DNA from: SG8-4 sp964598225
GTDB taxonomy: Bacteria; Planctomycetota; Phycisphaerae; Sedimentisphaerales; Anaerobacaceae
NCBI GenBank assembly: GCA_964598225.1
Contig: CAZRBG010000009.1
Location: 60,239-124,238, forward strand
Direction: 5' to 3'
Length of the DNA: 64,000 bases
The notes below the pieces were generated by a model, which was given only the letters and a program-made list of their open reading frames with translations, searched no databases and had not been told where the DNA came from. Each line of letters begins with the position of its first letter. Positions within the stretch are counted from its first letter, which is position 1. This document shows, piece by piece, positions 25,319-33,808 of the stretch. The position numbers and the translations under genes are program-made.

Positions 25319-25705
25319 ATGATTCAACAGGAAACAATGTTGGACATAGCCGACAATTCCGGAGTCAAGTCGGCATTATGCATTAAGGTCCTTGGTAGAG
25401 GCGGATCCCGCGGAAAGATGACCAGACCCAGTGCGGGAGTCGGCGATGTTGTCAGTGTTACGATAAAGAAAGCTCTGGCGAACTGTCAATTGGACGACAA
25501 AAAAGTACACAAGTGCGTCATCATCCGGACGAAGAGCCCCGTCAAACGGTCGGACGGCAGTTACGTGAGGTTCGACAGCAACGCCGCGGTGATGATTGAC
25601 GGAGAAGGCAATCCGATAGGAACGAGAATTTTTGGTGCCGTTGCTCGCGAGCTTCGTGAGAAAAATTATATGAAAATCATTTCGCTCGCCAGCGAGGTGG
25701 TCTGA
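25319..25705 (+). CDS. rplN: Ribosomal protein uL14
   Basis: A 128-residue subunit-interface protein: MIQQETMLDIADNSGVKSAL at the start, GGSRGKMTRPSAGVGDVVSV, RTKSPVKRSDGSYVRFDSNA and ARELREKNYMKIISLASEVV at the end. The first ATG giving MIQ is used because this matches the E. coli N-terminus. It lies 16 nt after rpsQ. Confidence 0.97.
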   Translation: MIQQETMLDIADNSGVKSALCIKVLGRGGSRGKMTRPSAGVGDVVSVTIKKALANCQLDDKKVHKCVIIRTKSPVKRSDGSYVRFDSNAAVMIDGEGNPIGTRIFGAVARELREKNYMKIISLASEVV

Positions 25706-25732
25706 CGATTTTGAAATGTGAGACGTGAAGTT

Positions 25733-26065
25733 ATGGCTTTGCATGTAAAAAAAGGTGATATGGTAGAGATCGTGGCCGGCGATCATAAAGGTGCAACCGG
25801 CAGGGTGTTGCGGGTAATACCCGCCAGGAACTGCGTTGTTGTCCAGGGTCACAATTTGGCCAAGAAGCACGTCCGGCCTTCGCGCAGGAATCCGCAGGGC
25901 GGACGGATAAATGTTGAAAGGCCCATCCATATCAGTAACGTGCTGCCGGTGAACCCGAAGAGTTCCAAAGGCAGCAGAGTTCGTTATGAACAGAGTGCGA
26001 AAGAAGGCAAGAAGCGTACGACCGTCGACGGCACTGAAATCGGCGTAGTCAAAAAACCGGAATAG
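25733..26065 (+). CDS. rplX: Ribosomal protein uL24
   Basis: A 110-residue KOW-domain protein that starts 50S assembly. The KOW motif is KKGDMVEIVAGDHKGATGRV, followed by VVVQGHNLAKKHVRPSR-NPQGG and PIHISNVLPV. The ATG at 25733 fits the family start; a GTG five codons earlier adds only non-conserved residues. It follows rplN by 27 nt. Confidence 0.95.
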   Translation: MALHVKKGDMVEIVAGDHKGATGRVLRVIPARNCVVVQGHNLAKKHVRPSRRNPQGGRINVERPIHISNVLPVNPKSSKGSRVRYEQSAKEGKKRTTVDGTEIGVVKKPE

Positions 26066-26118
26066 GACCGCCCGGAAACGCTTTACCTGAGTATTTGAGC
26101 TATTGCGAATTAAAGAAA

Positions 26119-26676
26119 ATGGCAAGGTTAAAAGAATTATATAAATCGAAGATAACCGAGAGCTTGATCGAGGAATTCGGTTACAAGAACCGGATGGCTG
26201 TGCCTCGCATGGAAAAAATCATCATTTCCATGGGCATAGGAAGAGCCACTCTGGACAAAAAGTTTCTGGAGTCTGCCAGAAAGGACCTGACGATGATCGC
26301 CGGGCAACTGCCCGTGGTCTGCGCGGCCAGAAAAAGCGTCTCAAACTTCAAAGTCAGGGCTGGGCAGGAAACCGGTCTTAAGGTAACCCTCCGTGGTGTG
26401 AGGATGTATGAATTCATGGACCGGCTCATTAGCCTCGCTATCCCAAGAGTCAGAGACTTTCGAGGTCTGAACGACAAAAGTTTCGACGGCAGGGGCAATT
26501 ACTCGATGGGCCTGACCGAACAGAGTGTTTTTCCCGAAATCAACACGGCAAAGATCGAATTTCAGCAAGGAATGAATATAACCTTTGTGACTACTGCGAG
26601 AACCGACGACGAGGCAAGAAGAATGCTGGAGCTTTTCGGCATGCCGTTCAGGAAGCGTGAATCACAAAATGCCTGA
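26119..26676 (+). CDS. rplE: Ribosomal protein uL5
   Basis: A 185-residue central-protuberance protein that contacts 5S rRNA and P-site tRNA. It begins MARLKELYKSKITESLIEEF, contains VPRMEKIIISMGIG, ARKSVSNFKVRAGQETGLKV, the LPRVRDFRGL-like segment IPRVRDFRGLNDKSFDGRGN and ends with TTARTDDEARRMLELFGMPF. Start at ATG 26119 by homology; a TTG at 26095 is rejected. Confidence 0.97.
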   Translation: MARLKELYKSKITESLIEEFGYKNRMAVPRMEKIIISMGIGRATLDKKFLESARKDLTMIAGQLPVVCAARKSVSNFKVRAGQETGLKVTLRGVRMYEFMDRLISLAIPRVRDFRGLNDKSFDGRGNYSMGLTEQSVFPEINTAKIEFQQGMNITFVTTARTDDEARRMLELFGMPFRKRESQNA

Positions 26677-26701
26677 CAAGGTAATTAACCGGAGTGTGTG
26701 A

Positions 26702-26887
26702 ATGTCAACAAAAGCACTGGAATACAAGGCAAAGCAAAAGCAAAAATTTCGCGTCAGACAGTACAGGCGTTGTGAGCTTTGCGGCAGATCTCGTGCGGTC
26801 TATCGGAAATTCAAGATTTGTCGAATTTGTTTTAGAACGTTGGCCAATGAAGGCAAGATACCCGGCATAAGAAAAGCCAGTTGGTAA
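26702..26887 (+). CDS. rpsN: Ribosomal protein uS14, zinc-binding short form
   Basis: A 61-residue protein with two Cys pairs, CELC and CRIC, that form the zinc site of the short C+ type of uS14, followed by FRTLANEGKIPGIRKASW. It is the form that keeps zinc, in contrast to the degraded site in bL33 here. It sits between rplE and rpsH as usual. Confidence 0.96.
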   Translation: MSTKALEYKAKQKQKFRVRQYRRCELCGRSRAVYRKFKICRICFRTLANEGKIPGIRKASW

Positions 26888-26959
26888 CGGCCGGTTGTAT
26901 GCAGTGGACTGTAAGCCGTGTGCAACTGGCTTAAATAACGGAATAAGAGATACGATATT

Positions 26960-27358
26960 ATGAGCTTAAGTGATCCAATAGCTGATATGTTGACGAAAAT
27001 TCGCAATGCTCTGCGAATAAAAAAAGACCAGGTCAACATCAAAGCGTCGAAAATATGCGAGGGCGTCGCCAAGGTGCTGAAGGAGGAAGGTTATATCGAA
27101 GACTGGGACCGCATCGACGACGGCAAGCAGGGCTTAATAAGGGTTACTCTGAAGTACGACCAGCAAGGCCGGCCGATCATAGACGAGATAACCAGGACGA
27201 GCAGGCCGGGCTGCAGGATCTATTCGTCCGTTGACGACCTGCCGCAAGTCTTGGCCGGTATGGGAATAGCCATTGTTTCTACGAGTAAAGGTGTAATGAG
27301 TGACAGAAGCTGCCGCGAGACAAACATCGGCGGCGAAATACTTTGTACGGTAAGCTAA
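26960..27358 (+). CDS. rpsH: Ribosomal protein uS8
   Basis: A 132-residue protein that organises the 16S central domain. Conserved: SDPIADMLTKIRNALRIKK, GYIEDWDRI, ISRPGCRIY-like TRTSRPGCRIYSSVDDLP and the C-terminal GIAIVSTSKGVMSDRSCRET. Its stop TAA shares one base with the rplF ATG (TAATG), so translation of the two is coupled. In E. coli S8 represses the spc operon; no S8 site was identified here. Confidence 0.97.
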   Translation: MSLSDPIADMLTKIRNALRIKKDQVNIKASKICEGVAKVLKEEGYIEDWDRIDDGKQGLIRVTLKYDQQGRPIIDEITRTSRPGCRIYSSVDDLPQVLAGMGIAIVSTSKGVMSDRSCRETNIGGEILCTVS

Positions 27359-27933
27359 TGAGTCGCATAGGAAAAAAACCCATTGATATTCCGGGAGGCG
27401 TCAAGGTCGAAGTCAAGGGACTTTGCGTTAAGGCTACCGGTCCGCTCGGCGAGCTCCAGATCGACCGTCATCCCCGCATAAAGGTAAAGGTCGACGACAA
27501 GCAGGTGATTGTTGAGAACGATCGCCCTGAGAATCGTCAGAGCAAGCAGTTGCACGGGACAATGCGTGCCCTGATCGGCAATATGGTTACCGGTGTGAGC
27601 AAGGGCTTTGAGAAAAAGATGGAAATATATGGCACCGGCTACAGCGTTAAAGAACAGGGCGGCAAGCTTGTATTTCAGATCGGATTCTGCCATCCCGTTG
27701 AGCTTGCGGTTCCCGAGGGAGTGAAGATAGAGATTCAGACCGGCGCCACGCGGGGCAACGATGTTCCTGCGAGGTTTACGCTCTCGGCGATCGACAAAAA
27801 GCTGCTGGGGCAGTTCGCCGCCAACATACGCAAGATCAGACCGCCGGAGCCGTACAAGGGCAAAGGCATCCGTTATGCCGATGAGCACATCAAACGTAAG
27901 GTCGGTAAAGCATTCGCCTCGGGTGCGGCGTAG
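27358..27933 (+). CDS. rplF: Ribosomal protein uL6
   Basis: A 191-residue protein near the sarcin-ricin loop: MSRIGKKPIDIPGGVKVEVK, LHGTMRALIGNMVTGVSKGF, and the C-terminal RKIRPPEPYKGKGIRYADEH signature. The start overlaps the rpsH stop by one base. E. coli L6 has 177 residues; the small excess is in the first domain. Confidence 0.97.
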   Translation: MSRIGKKPIDIPGGVKVEVKGLCVKATGPLGELQIDRHPRIKVKVDDKQVIVENDRPENRQSKQLHGTMRALIGNMVTGVSKGFEKKMEIYGTGYSVKEQGGKLVFQIGFCHPVELAVPEGVKIEIQTGATRGNDVPARFTLSAIDKKLLGQFAANIRKIRPPEPYKGKGIRYADEHIKRKVGKAFASGAA

Positions 27934-27957
27934 TAATTTCGAGTCAGGAATTGAAAA

Positions 27958-28323
27958 TTGAAAGTAGCAAGACATAGAAAAGCAGCAATAAGGCGAAAGT
28001 ATCACGTTCGCAAGAAGGTGTTCGGGACGCCGGACAGGCCGCGGCTGGCGGTGTATCGGTCGAACAGGCATATTTACGCTCAGATTATCGATGATACCGC
28101 AGGAGCGACACTCGCTTCGGCCAGCACCGGAACTAAGGCGTTACGAGAACAACTGAACAACTCCGGCAATAAGCAAGCCGCCGAAATGGTAGGTGAAACC
28201 GTTGCAAAGCAGGCTCTCGGTGTCGGCATCAAGTGTGTTTGCTTTGACAGGAACCGTTACAGATTTCATGGCCGGGTCAAGGCCCTTGCCGAAGCGGCGA
28301 GGAAGGCCGGATTGGCATTTTGA
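27958..28323 (+). CDS. rplR: Ribosomal protein uL18 (TTG start)
   Basis: A 121-residue 5S-rRNA-binding protein: RKYHVRKKVFGTPDRPRLAV, YRSNRHIYAQIIDDTAGATL, then the C-terminal KCVCFDRNRYRFHGRVKALA region. It begins with TTG at 27958: an in-frame TGA lies two codons upstream, no ATG or GTG is available before the conserved N-terminus, and AGGAA (27946-27950) is seven bases upstream. Placed between rplF and rpsE. Confidence 0.94.
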   Translation: MKVARHRKAAIRRKYHVRKKVFGTPDRPRLAVYRSNRHIYAQIIDDTAGATLASASTGTKALREQLNNSGNKQAAEMVGETVAKQALGVGIKCVCFDRNRYRFHGRVKALAEAARKAGLAF

Positions 28324-28354
28324 GAAAGAGAAACCATAACGTTTGGAGAAGAAA

Positions 28355-29062
28355 TTGGCAGAAGAACCTGTGAAAAACGTTGAGTCTGAAGAGACTGAGG
28401 ATAAGCCGCAAGGCGCTGCGCCGGAAGAACACAAAGCTTCTCCGCCGGACCAAAAGGCCTCATCTCCGGAGCAAGGTGGCCCGCCTCCGGCCAAGGAGGT
28501 TTCGCCTCCGAAGGAAAGTACAGCATCTAAGGTGAAGGATACTTCGCCGACGGCGCGACCGAGTGAGGCGCCCGGCCCGTCCGAACGGGAAGAAAGGCCA
28601 TTGGAGGATACGGTTGTCAAGATTTATCGTTGCTCCAAGGTTGTCAAGGGTGGTCGGAGGTTCAGCTTTGCGGCCCTGGTTGTGGTTGGCGATCGTGCCG
28701 GAACAGTGGGCGTCGGTTACGGCAAGGCCAACGAAGTGCCGCGAGCAGTCGAGAAAGGTGTGAAGGACGCCAAGAAGAAATTGCACAAGATAGCCCTCGA
28801 CGGCCGGACGATCCCACACCAGATCAACGGCAGATACAGGTCTACGAAGGTAGCTCTGGTGCCGGCCAGTCCCGGTACCGGTGTTATAGCCTGTTCGAGC
28901 GCCCGGGCGGTGCTCGAGTACGCCGGCGTGCTGGACGTTTTGACGAAAGTGTACGGAAGCAATTCGGCCAAGAACGTTGTAAAAGCAACGTTGCAGGGAT
29001 TGCTGGAGCTTCGAGACAAGGAAATGGTCGAATCTCTTCGCGGTGTACCGGTTAACGTATAA
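28355..29062 (+). CDS. rpsE: Ribosomal protein uS5 with long acidic/proline-rich N-terminal extension (TTG start)
   Basis: The C-terminal two thirds is a normal uS5: VVKGGRRFSFAALVVVGDRA, GVGYGKANEVPRAVEKGV, PASPGTGVIACSSARAVLEY and NVVKATLQGLLELRD. It is preceded by about 82 residues rich in Glu, Pro, Ser, Lys and Ala, expected to be disordered. Start is assigned to TTG 28355 because GGAG lies six bases upstream; TTG 28343 would overlap that site. The total is 235 residues against 167 in E. coli. S5 acts in decoding fidelity and the mRNA entry helicase. The next gene is rplO directly, with no gene for uL30 between. Confidence 0.92.
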   Translation: MAEEPVKNVESEETEDKPQGAAPEEHKASPPDQKASSPEQGGPPPAKEVSPPKESTASKVKDTSPTARPSEAPGPSEREERPLEDTVVKIYRCSKVVKGGRRFSFAALVVVGDRAGTVGVGYGKANEVPRAVEKGVKDAKKKLHKIALDGRTIPHQINGRYRSTKVALVPASPGTGVIACSSARAVLEYAGVLDVLTKVYGSNSAKNVVKATLQGLLELRDKEMVESLRGVPVNV

Positions 29063-29092
29063 CAATTGCCGATTGATAATTAGGTGATTTTG

Positions 29093-29536
29093 ATGCTTAA
29101 TCATGAAATAACTTCCAAAGTAGGTAAGCAAAGGCGTCGTCGCCGTGTTGGCCGGGGTTCGGGCAGCGGTAAGGGCAAAACCTGCGGCCGGGGACACAAG
29201 GGGGCCGGCAGCAGGGCAGGCTCGGTTTCTGTCTCGGTCTATGAAGGCGGGCAGATGCCTCTGTTCAGGCGATTGCCGAAACGCGGGTTTAACAACAGCA
29301 AATTCGCTAAACGCTGTGAGATTGTCAATATCTGTCAGTTAGAGCGATTCGAGGACGGTGCCTCGGTAAGCATTGAGCAATTGTCCGACGCCGGCCTTGT
29401 AGACAGCGTTAAGAGCAGAGTAAAAATTCTGGGTAAGGGAGACCTGACGAGGAAGCTGCAGGTAAGCGCCCACAAATTTAGTAAGTCTGCTGAGGAGAAG
29501 ATTACCGCTTCCGGCGGCACGGCAAAAGTTATTTAA
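29093..29536 (+). CDS. rplO: Ribosomal protein uL15
   Basis: A 147-residue late-assembly 50S protein with the Gly/Lys-rich N-terminus RRRRRVGRGSGSGKGKTCGR, GQMPLFRRLPKRGFNN and a C-terminal KISAHKFSKSAEEKI-like segment. The ATG at 29093 has AGG eight bases upstream; a GTG at 29084 overlaps that site. It stands 30 nt after rpsE, where rpmD is usually found in other bacteria. Confidence 0.95.
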   Translation: MLNHEITSKVGKQRRRRRVGRGSGSGKGKTCGRGHKGAGSRAGSVSVSVYEGGQMPLFRRLPKRGFNNSKFAKRCEIVNICQLERFEDGASVSIEQLSDAGLVDSVKSRVKILGKGDLTRKLQVSAHKFSKSAEEKITASGGTAKVI

Positions 29537-29626
29537 CCTATGTTTGTTACCGTATTATATGAGACCGAACGCTGCAACATAAGATAGATACTCCCTAAGG
29601 GACGCCTGAGGCGGAGAAACGAAATA

Positions 29627-30982
29627 ATGCTTGCAAGAATTATCAACATATTCAGAGTCCAGGACCTGCGGAACAAGATATTGTTCACGGTTGCGCTGCT
29701 GATGATCTACAGAGTTGGTTTCCACATCTCTGTTCCTGGTTTCGATTATGAAGGTGTTGCAGAGGGCGCGGCCCAATCGAACACACCCTTGGGCAGAGCT
29801 GCGGAAATGATGCAGATGTTCACCGGCGGAACTCTCAGCCGAAGCAGCCTGTTCGGCCTGGGAATAATGCCCTACATTACCTCCTCGATTATTCTCATGT
29901 TGTTGGGCGAGGTGATTCCCTCCTTGAAGAAACTGCGCCAGGAGGGCCAGACCGGGCATAAGAAAATACAGGAATATACGCGCTACCTGACCGTTCTGAT
30001 ATGTGTGATCCAGTCAATTATGTTCATGAAGCTGCTGGGAGGTCAGGGCATGACCTATGGCGGCATGGAAAGAACGGCTTTATTCATGGGTGTTTTCGCC
30101 ATGACCGCCGGAACTCTTTTCCTCATGTGGCTGGGCGAACAAATAGATGAATACGGCATAGGTAACGGCATTAGCCTTATAATTATGGCCGGAATCGTAT
30201 CGAGGATGCCGTGGGCGGTTCAGACCCTGTGGCAGAATGTCGATTTATCACTCGATGCAACGGCCGGAAGCGTCGGACCAGCCAAGATATTGTTCTTGAT
30301 AGCCGCATTCGTGTTCGTGGTAGCCGGCGCCATTTTGATCACACAGGGACAACGGCGAATACCGATTCAGCAGGCTAAGCAGATGCGGGGCCGGCGCGTG
30401 TACGGCGGACAGCGGCATTACCTGCCCCTGAAAGTCAATCACGGCGGCGTGATGCCGATCATCTTCGCGTCCAGTTTTATGATGTTTCCGCCGATCATCA
30501 TCCAGCAGCTACTCAACATCGAAAGTCTGGCGGATTCGAGAGTTCTGCAAACGATCAGCTATGCTTTGAGTCCGAGAGCATATACGTATAATGTTCTGTA
30601 TATGCTGCTGATCTTTTTGTTTGCGTACTTCTGGGTGACCGTTCAGTTCCAGCCGAAGGAAATGGCGAAGAACCTGCGTGATGCCGGCAGTTTTATTCCG
30701 GGTCTGCGGCCGGGGCGCAGGACCGCCGACTATCTCGAGACTGTCATGACGCGCATCACTTATTTTGGAGCGTCATTTCTGGCAATAATTGCTATAGTGC
30801 CCCAACTGATCATAGTGGGGCTGGGAATTCAGCCTTCTGTTGCGAATTTTCTCGGCGGCACCGGCCTGCTGATTGTAGTCAGTGTTTCGCTCGATCTGGT
30901 TCAAAAAATAGAGGCAAACCTCCTGATGCGAAGCTACGAAGGTTTCAGTTCAAGCGGTAGAATCAAAGGAGCACAGGGATGA
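29627..30982 (+). CDS. secY: Preprotein translocase subunit SecY
   Basis: A 451-residue integral membrane protein, the channel of the Sec translocon, with about ten hydrophobic segments. Signatures are the first helix KILFTVALLMIYRVGFHISV, GLGIMPYITSSIILMLLGEV, the QGQRRIPIQQAKQMRGRRVY cytoplasmic loop and the PGLRPGRRTADYLETVMTRI region. Its TGA overlaps the adk ATG (ATGA), so adk is translationally coupled. SecE is encoded upstream in the same window. Confidence 0.97.
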   Translation: MLARIINIFRVQDLRNKILFTVALLMIYRVGFHISVPGFDYEGVAEGAAQSNTPLGRAAEMMQMFTGGTLSRSSLFGLGIMPYITSSIILMLLGEVIPSLKKLRQEGQTGHKKIQEYTRYLTVLICVIQSIMFMKLLGGQGMTYGGMERTALFMGVFAMTAGTLFLMWLGEQIDEYGIGNGISLIIMAGIVSRMPWAVQTLWQNVDLSLDATAGSVGPAKILFLIAAFVFVVAGAILITQGQRRIPIQQAKQMRGRRVYGGQRHYLPLKVNHGGVMPIIFASSFMMFPPIIIQQLLNIESLADSRVLQTISYALSPRAYTYNVLYMLLIFLFAYFWVTVQFQPKEMAKNLRDAGSFIPGLRPGRRTADYLETVMTRITYFGASFLAIIAIVPQLIIVGLGIQPSVANFLGGTGLLIVVSVSLDLVQKIEANLLMRSYEGFSSSGRIKGAQG

Positions 30983-31665
30983 GAATAGTGTTGTTAGGTG
31001 CGCCCGGCGCGGGCAAGGGTACTCAATGTAAGAATATTGTGGACCGATACAACCTGGTTCATCTGTCCAGCGGTGATATCCTGCGGCAGGAAAGGGCCGC
31101 CGGCACCGAACTGGGCAAAAAGGCCCAGAGTTACATGGATTCCGGGGCGCTTGTTCCGGATGACATAATAATCGAGATGATGTCAAAGGCGATTGAAAAG
31201 GCGCCGGCGTCCGGCTTCGTTCTGGATGGTTTTCCCAGAACGGTCAATCAGGCACAGGAGCTCGATCAGGCCCTGGCGGCGACCGGACTCGGAATTGACG
31301 CTGTCTTGAACCTGGAAATAGACGACGAAATTGTGATGTCGCGGCTGACCGGAAGAAGAAGCTGCCCTGAATGTGGTGCGGTTTACCACATTGAAAATAT
31401 GAAGCCGAAAAACGACAATGTTTGTGACAACGACGGTACTGAACTCGTTCAGCGTTCGGATGATACACCGGAAGTGGTGGCCAATCGTCTAAAGACTTAT
31501 CACCAGCAGACGGAACCGCTGGTGAATTATTATAAGAGCAACAATACGGTTTATGACTTTGATGCCGGACGAAGTGTTGACGAGGTGAAAGCCTCGATGT
31601 TCGAAAAACTGGATACGCTAAACGACGCGTGCAGCGGTGATCCTGTATCGAAGCAAGAGGCGTGA
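30979..31665 (+). CDS. adk: Adenylate kinase, zinc-LID type
   Basis: A 228-residue enzyme converting AMP and ATP to two ADP. It has the P-loop GAPGAGKGTQ (residues 7-16), the NMP-binding SSGDILRQE, GFVLDGFPRT, and the LID segment starting RRSCPECGAVYH and continuing to VCDNDG, a Cys-Cys-Cys-Asp arrangement as in zinc-binding Gram-positive adenylate kinases. It overlaps secY by four bases and is followed by map, the common secY-adk-map-infA order. Confidence 0.96.
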   Translation: MRIVLLGAPGAGKGTQCKNIVDRYNLVHLSSGDILRQERAAGTELGKKAQSYMDSGALVPDDIIIEMMSKAIEKAPASGFVLDGFPRTVNQAQELDQALAATGLGIDAVLNLEIDDEIVMSRLTGRRSCPECGAVYHIENMKPKNDNVCDNDGTELVQRSDDTPEVVANRLKTYHQQTEPLVNYYKSNNTVYDFDAGRSVDEVKASMFEKLDTLNDACSGDPVSKQEA

Positions 31666-31685
31666 CCTCGATACGGTTAATGTAA

Positions 31686-32471
31686 ATGGCTATAACGCTG
31701 CGCAGCCGAAGAGAAATTGAGTTGATGAGCCGGGCAGGCGCCGTTGTAGCAAATGTTCTTTCAAAACTACAGGAAGTTGCACAGCCGGGAGTTACCACGG
31801 CGCATCTTGACAGCATAGCGCTGAAGATGACCGCCGAGGCCGGCGCGCAGGCTTTGTTCAAAGGCGTTCGAAATCCGTATGCCAAGGCCCCGTTCCCGGG
31901 TGCGATTTGTGCCTCGACTAACGACGAGGTCGTTCACGGTGTTCCTTCGAGCAAGGCAAAGCTCAAAGACGGCGACATCCTCAGCGTCGACTTTGGCGTC
32001 AGGCTCAACGGCTATTGCGGTGATGCCGCGATAACGATTGCTATTGGCGATATTTCTGATGAGCGACGTCGGTTGATGGATGTTACGCGGCGTGCCCTCG
32101 AAACCGCGGTTGAAATGTCGGCCCCGGCTGTCAGGTGGAGTCAGGTTGCCGCCGAGATGCAAAAATGTGCCGAACAGGCCGGATTCTCGGTGGTAAGAGA
32201 CTTTGTCGGGCACGGCATCGGCAGAGATATGCACGAGGAACCGAGAGTGCCCAACTTTGTGAGCAAGGAGTTGCGGAAACACGATATTGTATTGGCCGAA
32301 GGAATGGTCCTGGCCGTCGAGCCGATGATAAATGCGGGCTCCTGTGGCGTGCGAACTTTGAAAAATGGATGGACGGTTGTAACCAAGGACGGCAAAAGCT
32401 CGGCGCATTTTGAGCATACAATTGCTATAGTAAATGATGGTTGCAAGGTATTGACGGTACAGAGGCCGTAA
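31686..32471 (+). CDS. map: Methionine aminopeptidase type I
   Basis: A 261-residue metallopeptidase that removes N-terminal Met from new proteins. Metal and substrate ligands are visible: His in NDEVVHGVP, Asp in SVDFGVRLNGYCGDAA, His in VGHGIGRDMHEEP, Glu in AVEPM and Glu in FEHTIAIV. There is no N-terminal zinc finger, so it is the short bacterial class. It starts at ATG 31686 and lies between adk and infA. Confidence 0.96.
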   Translation: MAITLRSRREIELMSRAGAVVANVLSKLQEVAQPGVTTAHLDSIALKMTAEAGAQALFKGVRNPYAKAPFPGAICASTNDEVVHGVPSSKAKLKDGDILSVDFGVRLNGYCGDAAITIAIGDISDERRRLMDVTRRALETAVEMSAPAVRWSQVAAEMQKCAEQAGFSVVRDFVGHGIGRDMHEEPRVPNFVSKELRKHDIVLAEGMVLAVEPMINAGSCGVRTLKNGWTVVTKDGKSSAHFEHTIAIVNDGCKVLTVQRP

Positions 32472-32516
32472 GAAGCGGCTTGAAAAAGGCGAAAATGAGT
32501 TGCGAAACAGGACGAA

Positions 32517-32732
32517 ATGCCCAAGAAAGACACAATTAGGTTAGAGGCTACGGTGATCGATGCACTGCCCAATGCTATGTTTAAGGTAGAGCTCGAGAAC
32601 GGTCATCAGGTCTTGGCGCATGTTTCCGGTAAGATGCGAATGCACTTTATTCGTATCCTGCCCGGGGATTCCGTGGTCGTAGAAATGTCGCCGTACGATC
32701 TGAACAGAGGCCGAATCGTGCTTAGAAATTAA
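32517..32732 (+). CDS. infA: Translation initiation factor IF-1
   Basis: A 71-residue OB-fold protein that blocks the A site during initiation. It begins MPKKDTIRLEATVIDALPNA, contains FKVELENGHQVLAHVSGKMR and ends with YDLNRGRIVLRN. Length is nearly identical to E. coli IF-1 (72). It lies between map and rpmJ. Confidence 0.97.
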   Translation: MPKKDTIRLEATVIDALPNAMFKVELENGHQVLAHVSGKMRMHFIRILPGDSVVVEMSPYDLNRGRIVLRN

Positions 32733-32789
32733 TCGCAACTCGCAACGTCGTTCTGTTGTGGAAGGTAACCACGAGAGCAGGTGGTATGT

Positions 32790-32903
32790 ATGAAAGTAAG
32801 AAGCTCGGTAAAACGAATATGTGAAAATTGTAAGATTGTTCGTCGCAGAGGTGTCGTGCGGGTGGTTTGTACAAACCCGCGGCACAAACAGCGCCAGGGG
32901 TGA
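32790..32903 (+). CDS. rpmJ: Ribosomal protein bL36
   Basis: A 37-residue protein, MKVRSSVKRICENCKIVRRR followed by a short tail ending in TNPRHKQRQG. The zinc ligands Cys11, Cys14, Cys27 and His32 are all present, so this is the zinc-binding form. AGGTGG (32779-32784) is a suitable ribosome binding site five bases before the ATG. It lies between infA and rpsM, as in most bacteria. Confidence 0.95.
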   Translation: MKVRSSVKRICENCKIVRRRGVVRVVCTNPRHKQRQG

Positions 32904-32958
32904 TTTTATAAACGGGATAGATTATCAAGCAAAGCAACAAGAATGAAAAGGAGCTGAT

Positions 32959-33342
32959 ATGCCGCGTATAGTCGGTGTTGATATTCCCAACGACAAATCC
33001 ATATTGATTGCGCTGACTTACGTTGTCGGTATAGGTCGGCGTACGTCGAAACAGATACTTAAGGAAGCCGGGATCGATGAGAGCACCAAGGCAAACAAGC
33101 TGAGCGAAGACGAGCTTAGCCAGATAACGCAGATTATCGACCGCGATTGCATCGTCGAAGGCCAGCTTCGCAGGCAGGTGGCTCAGAACATAGCCCGCTT
33201 GCGTGATATCGCCTGTTACAGAGGTATTCGCCACAGAAGAGGATTGCCCGTAAGGGGGCAGTGCACTCAGACCAACGCACGCACCAGAAAAGGTCCGAGG
33301 AAAACAGTGGCTGGCAAGAAAGGTATGAAGGAAGGCCGTTAA
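32959..33342 (+). CDS. rpsM: Ribosomal protein uS13
   Basis: A 127-residue 30S head protein contacting the 50S subunit and P-site tRNA: MPRIVGVDIPNDKSILIALT, VVGIGRRTSKQILKEAGI, and the basic tail RGLPVRGQCTQTNARTRKGP. AAGGAG lies seven bases before the ATG. It begins the alpha operon order S13-S11-S4-RpoA-L17. Confidence 0.97.
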   Translation: MPRIVGVDIPNDKSILIALTYVVGIGRRTSKQILKEAGIDESTKANKLSEDELSQITQIIDRDCIVEGQLRRQVAQNIARLRDIACYRGIRHRRGLPVRGQCTQTNARTRKGPRKTVAGKKGMKEGR

Positions 33343-33384
33343 GAATGCGGTTGCCCGGGATAATGACAAAATAAGAGAAAAGTA

Positions 33385-33765
33385 ATGGCAAAAAAAGCGA
33401 AGAGAAAAGCAAGAAAAAATATTGTTCGAGCCATCGTACACATAAAAGCGACGTTCAACAATACATTGATTACAATCACGGATATGGAAGGTAAAACGAT
33501 CAGTTCGGGCTCGCCCGGATGTGTCGGTTTCAAAGGTTCCCGCAAGAGCACACCATTTGCCGCCCAAAGGGCGGCACAGCGATGCGCCAGTACAGCGATG
33601 CGTAACGGTGTGCGTGAGATCGAAATCAAGGTCAAGGGGCCCGGCTCGGGTCGAGAATCCGCCATATCGGCTTTGCAGCAGGCGGGATTGCGTATCTCGT
33701 CTATAGAAGATGTAACGCCTTTGCCGCATAACGGCTGCAGGCCGCCAAAGCGAAGAAGAGTATAA
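33385..33765 (+). CDS. rpsK: Ribosomal protein uS11
   Basis: A 126-residue platform protein: NIVRAIVHIKATFNNTLITI, GFKGSRKSTPFAAQRAAQRC, VKGPGSGRESAISALQQAGL and the C-terminal DVTPLPHNGCRPPKRRRV. All family hallmarks are intact. The gene lies 42 nt after rpsM. Confidence 0.97.
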   Translation: MAKKAKRKARKNIVRAIVHIKATFNNTLITITDMEGKTISSGSPGCVGFKGSRKSTPFAAQRAAQRCASTAMRNGVREIEIKVKGPGSGRESAISALQQAGLRISSIEDVTPLPHNGCRPPKRRRV

Positions 33766-33808
33766 ATTATCAAAAAAGAAATTACTTTGATGGAGATAAA
33801 CAGATAAG

